From: Neorhizobium sp. UBA7851
Lineage (GTDB): Bacteria; Pseudomonadota; Alphaproteobacteria; Rhizobiales; Rhizobiaceae
DNA length: 13,328 bases
Reading direction: 5' to 3'
Assembly: GCA_002500765.1 (NCBI GenBank)
Contig: DLSX01000085.1
Span: 1 to 13,328 of the forward strand
A model generated the notes under the pieces. The model saw nothing but the letters and a program-made list of their open reading frames with translations, made no database searches and was not told where the DNA came from. Position 1 is the first letter of the stretch, and each line of letters opens with the position of its first letter. This document shows, piece after piece, positions 12,906 to 13,328 of this stretch. A program made the position numbers and the translations under genes.

Positions 12906-13328
12906 GCCACATCCTCCGGTTTGAAGGTTTTCAGCCTCAACGCATTGCCGAGCACGAAGACGCTGGACAGCGCCATGGCTCCGGCGCCGATCATCGGCGA
13001 AAGGGTGAGACCGAAGGCGGGATAAAGCGCACCGGCGGCAAGCGGGATCAGCGCGACGTTGTAGCCGAAGGCCCAGAACAGGTTCTGGCGGATGTTCTTC
13101 ATCGTTGCGCGGCTGACGGCAATCGCCGAAACCACACCAGTGAGTTCTCCGCCGACCAGCACCACATCGGCGCTTTCGATCGCCACATCCGTGCCGGTGC
13201 CGATCGCAATGCCGATATCGGCCTCGGCCAATGCCGGGGCATCGTTGATGCCATCGCCGACAAAGGCGAGTTTGCGGCTGGTCGATCTCCCCCCTTGAGG
13301 GGGAGATGCCCGGCAGGGCAGAGGGGGG
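12902..13328 (-). CDS. copA: Cu(I)-translocating P-type ATPase (CopA/ActP), C-terminal part, open at the right edge
   Basis: About 142 residues of a PIB-1 type ATPase, running off the window. The P-domain hinge GDGINDAPAL is followed by IGIAIGTGTDVAIESADVVLVGG, the membrane segment with AFGYNVALIPLAAGALYP (the Tyr-Asn pair of TM7) and AGAMALSSVFVLGNALRL (Met and Ser-Ser of TM8), which are the Cu(I)-site signatures of this class. The enzyme pumps Cu(I) out of the cytosol with ATP. Oddity: upstream of RKLAFVGDG the frame reads through a GC-rich palindromic repeat (13285-13328) as PPLPCRASPPQGGRSTS, residues with no place in a normal P domain. The frame stays open to the edge, so this is either an in-frame insertion or a gene broken just outside the window. 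The copA stop overlaps the cueR start. Confidence 0.88.
   Translation of the reverse strand, partial: PPLPCRASPPQGGRSTSRKLAFVGDGINDAPALAEADIGIAIGTGTDVAIESADVVLVGGELTGVVSAIAVSRATMKNIRQNLFWAFGYNVALIPLAAGALYPAFGLTLSPMIGAGAMALSSVFVLGNALRLKTFKPEDVA
13285..13328. repeat. GC-rich palindromic repeat of rhizobial type, cut by the window edge, inside copA
   Basis: ATCTCCCCC (13285-13293) and GGGGGAGAT (13299-13307) are perfect 9-base arms around CTTGA. A second hairpin TGCCC-GGCA-GGGCA follows (13307-13320), then GAGGGGGG. From memory, very similar short mosaic repeats occur many times between genes in Rhizobium, Agrobacterium and Sinorhizobium genomes; that recollection was not checked. Here it lies inside the reading frame of the copper ATPase. 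Confidence 0.75.

Noticed and set aside
12193..13025. Plus-strand ORFs across the copper genes
   Set aside because: Antisense shadows of copA, cueR, copZ and nudI, all of which carry diagnostic motifs.
1..13328. Search by eye for CRISPR arrays, tRNA genes, IS elements, integrases, toxin-antitoxin pairs and defence genes
   Set aside because: No regularly spaced repeats, no cloverleaf-like sequence and no matching protein motifs were found.

Overview
The window reads as chromosome-like DNA from an alphaproteobacterium of the Rhizobiaceae (Rhizobium/Agrobacterium type). The pointers are the high GC content and codon use, an Omp25/RopB-type small outer-membrane beta-barrel protein, a PmtA-like (Sinorhizobium-type phospholipid N-methyltransferase) protein, and a C-rich/G-rich palindromic repeat of a kind I remember from rhizobial genomes. 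These are judgements from motifs only; no database search was possible.

Layout, left to right. (1) 1-1446: the C-terminal end of soxR with its [2Fe-2S] cysteine cluster, an exported outer-membrane beta-barrel protein, a strong hairpin terminator, and a convergent GNAT acetyltransferase. (2) 1564-3643: three genes on the + strand: a class I SAM methyltransferase, rimJ, and a small P-loop kinase-like protein. (3) 3730-6058: a TetR regulator diverging from a two-gene overlapping operon (PmtA-like methyltransferase, then an NAD-dependent extended SDR of the dihydroflavonol-reductase type). The gap between them holds a perfect 7+2+7 palindrome and a second diverged copy 33 bp away, which looks like a complete local TetR circuit. 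(4) 6140-8514: a minus-strand run of an unrecognised protein with a winged-helix/MerR-like segment, a DMT/EamA exporter and a PhnB-like VOC protein. (5) 8515-9131: about 0.6 kb without a recognisable gene. (6) 9132-10298: a membrane acyltransferase (acyltransferase family 3), convergent with a small unknown protein. (7) 10295-13328: a minus-strand run that reads copA (partial), cueR, copZ, nudI, two GNAT acetyltransferases and a small hypothetical protein.

The copper genes form a tight unit. The copA stop overlaps the cueR start (ATGA) and copZ follows closely, so Cu(I) exporter, sensor and chaperone are probably co-expressed from a promoter beyond the right edge. nudI and the acetyltransferases continue on the same strand with short gaps.

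The strongest items for a second look are: (a) the palindromic repeat at the right edge, which is read in frame through the P domain of CopA just before GDGINDAP; (b) the TetR/PmtA-like/SDR cassette with paired operators; (c) a 37-base perfect inverted repeat inside the N-terminal coding part of a GNAT gene that looks like a 21-base in-frame insertion. I did not find a clear new multi-gene defence or mobile system here. No tRNA, rRNA, CRISPR array, transposase or integrase was seen.
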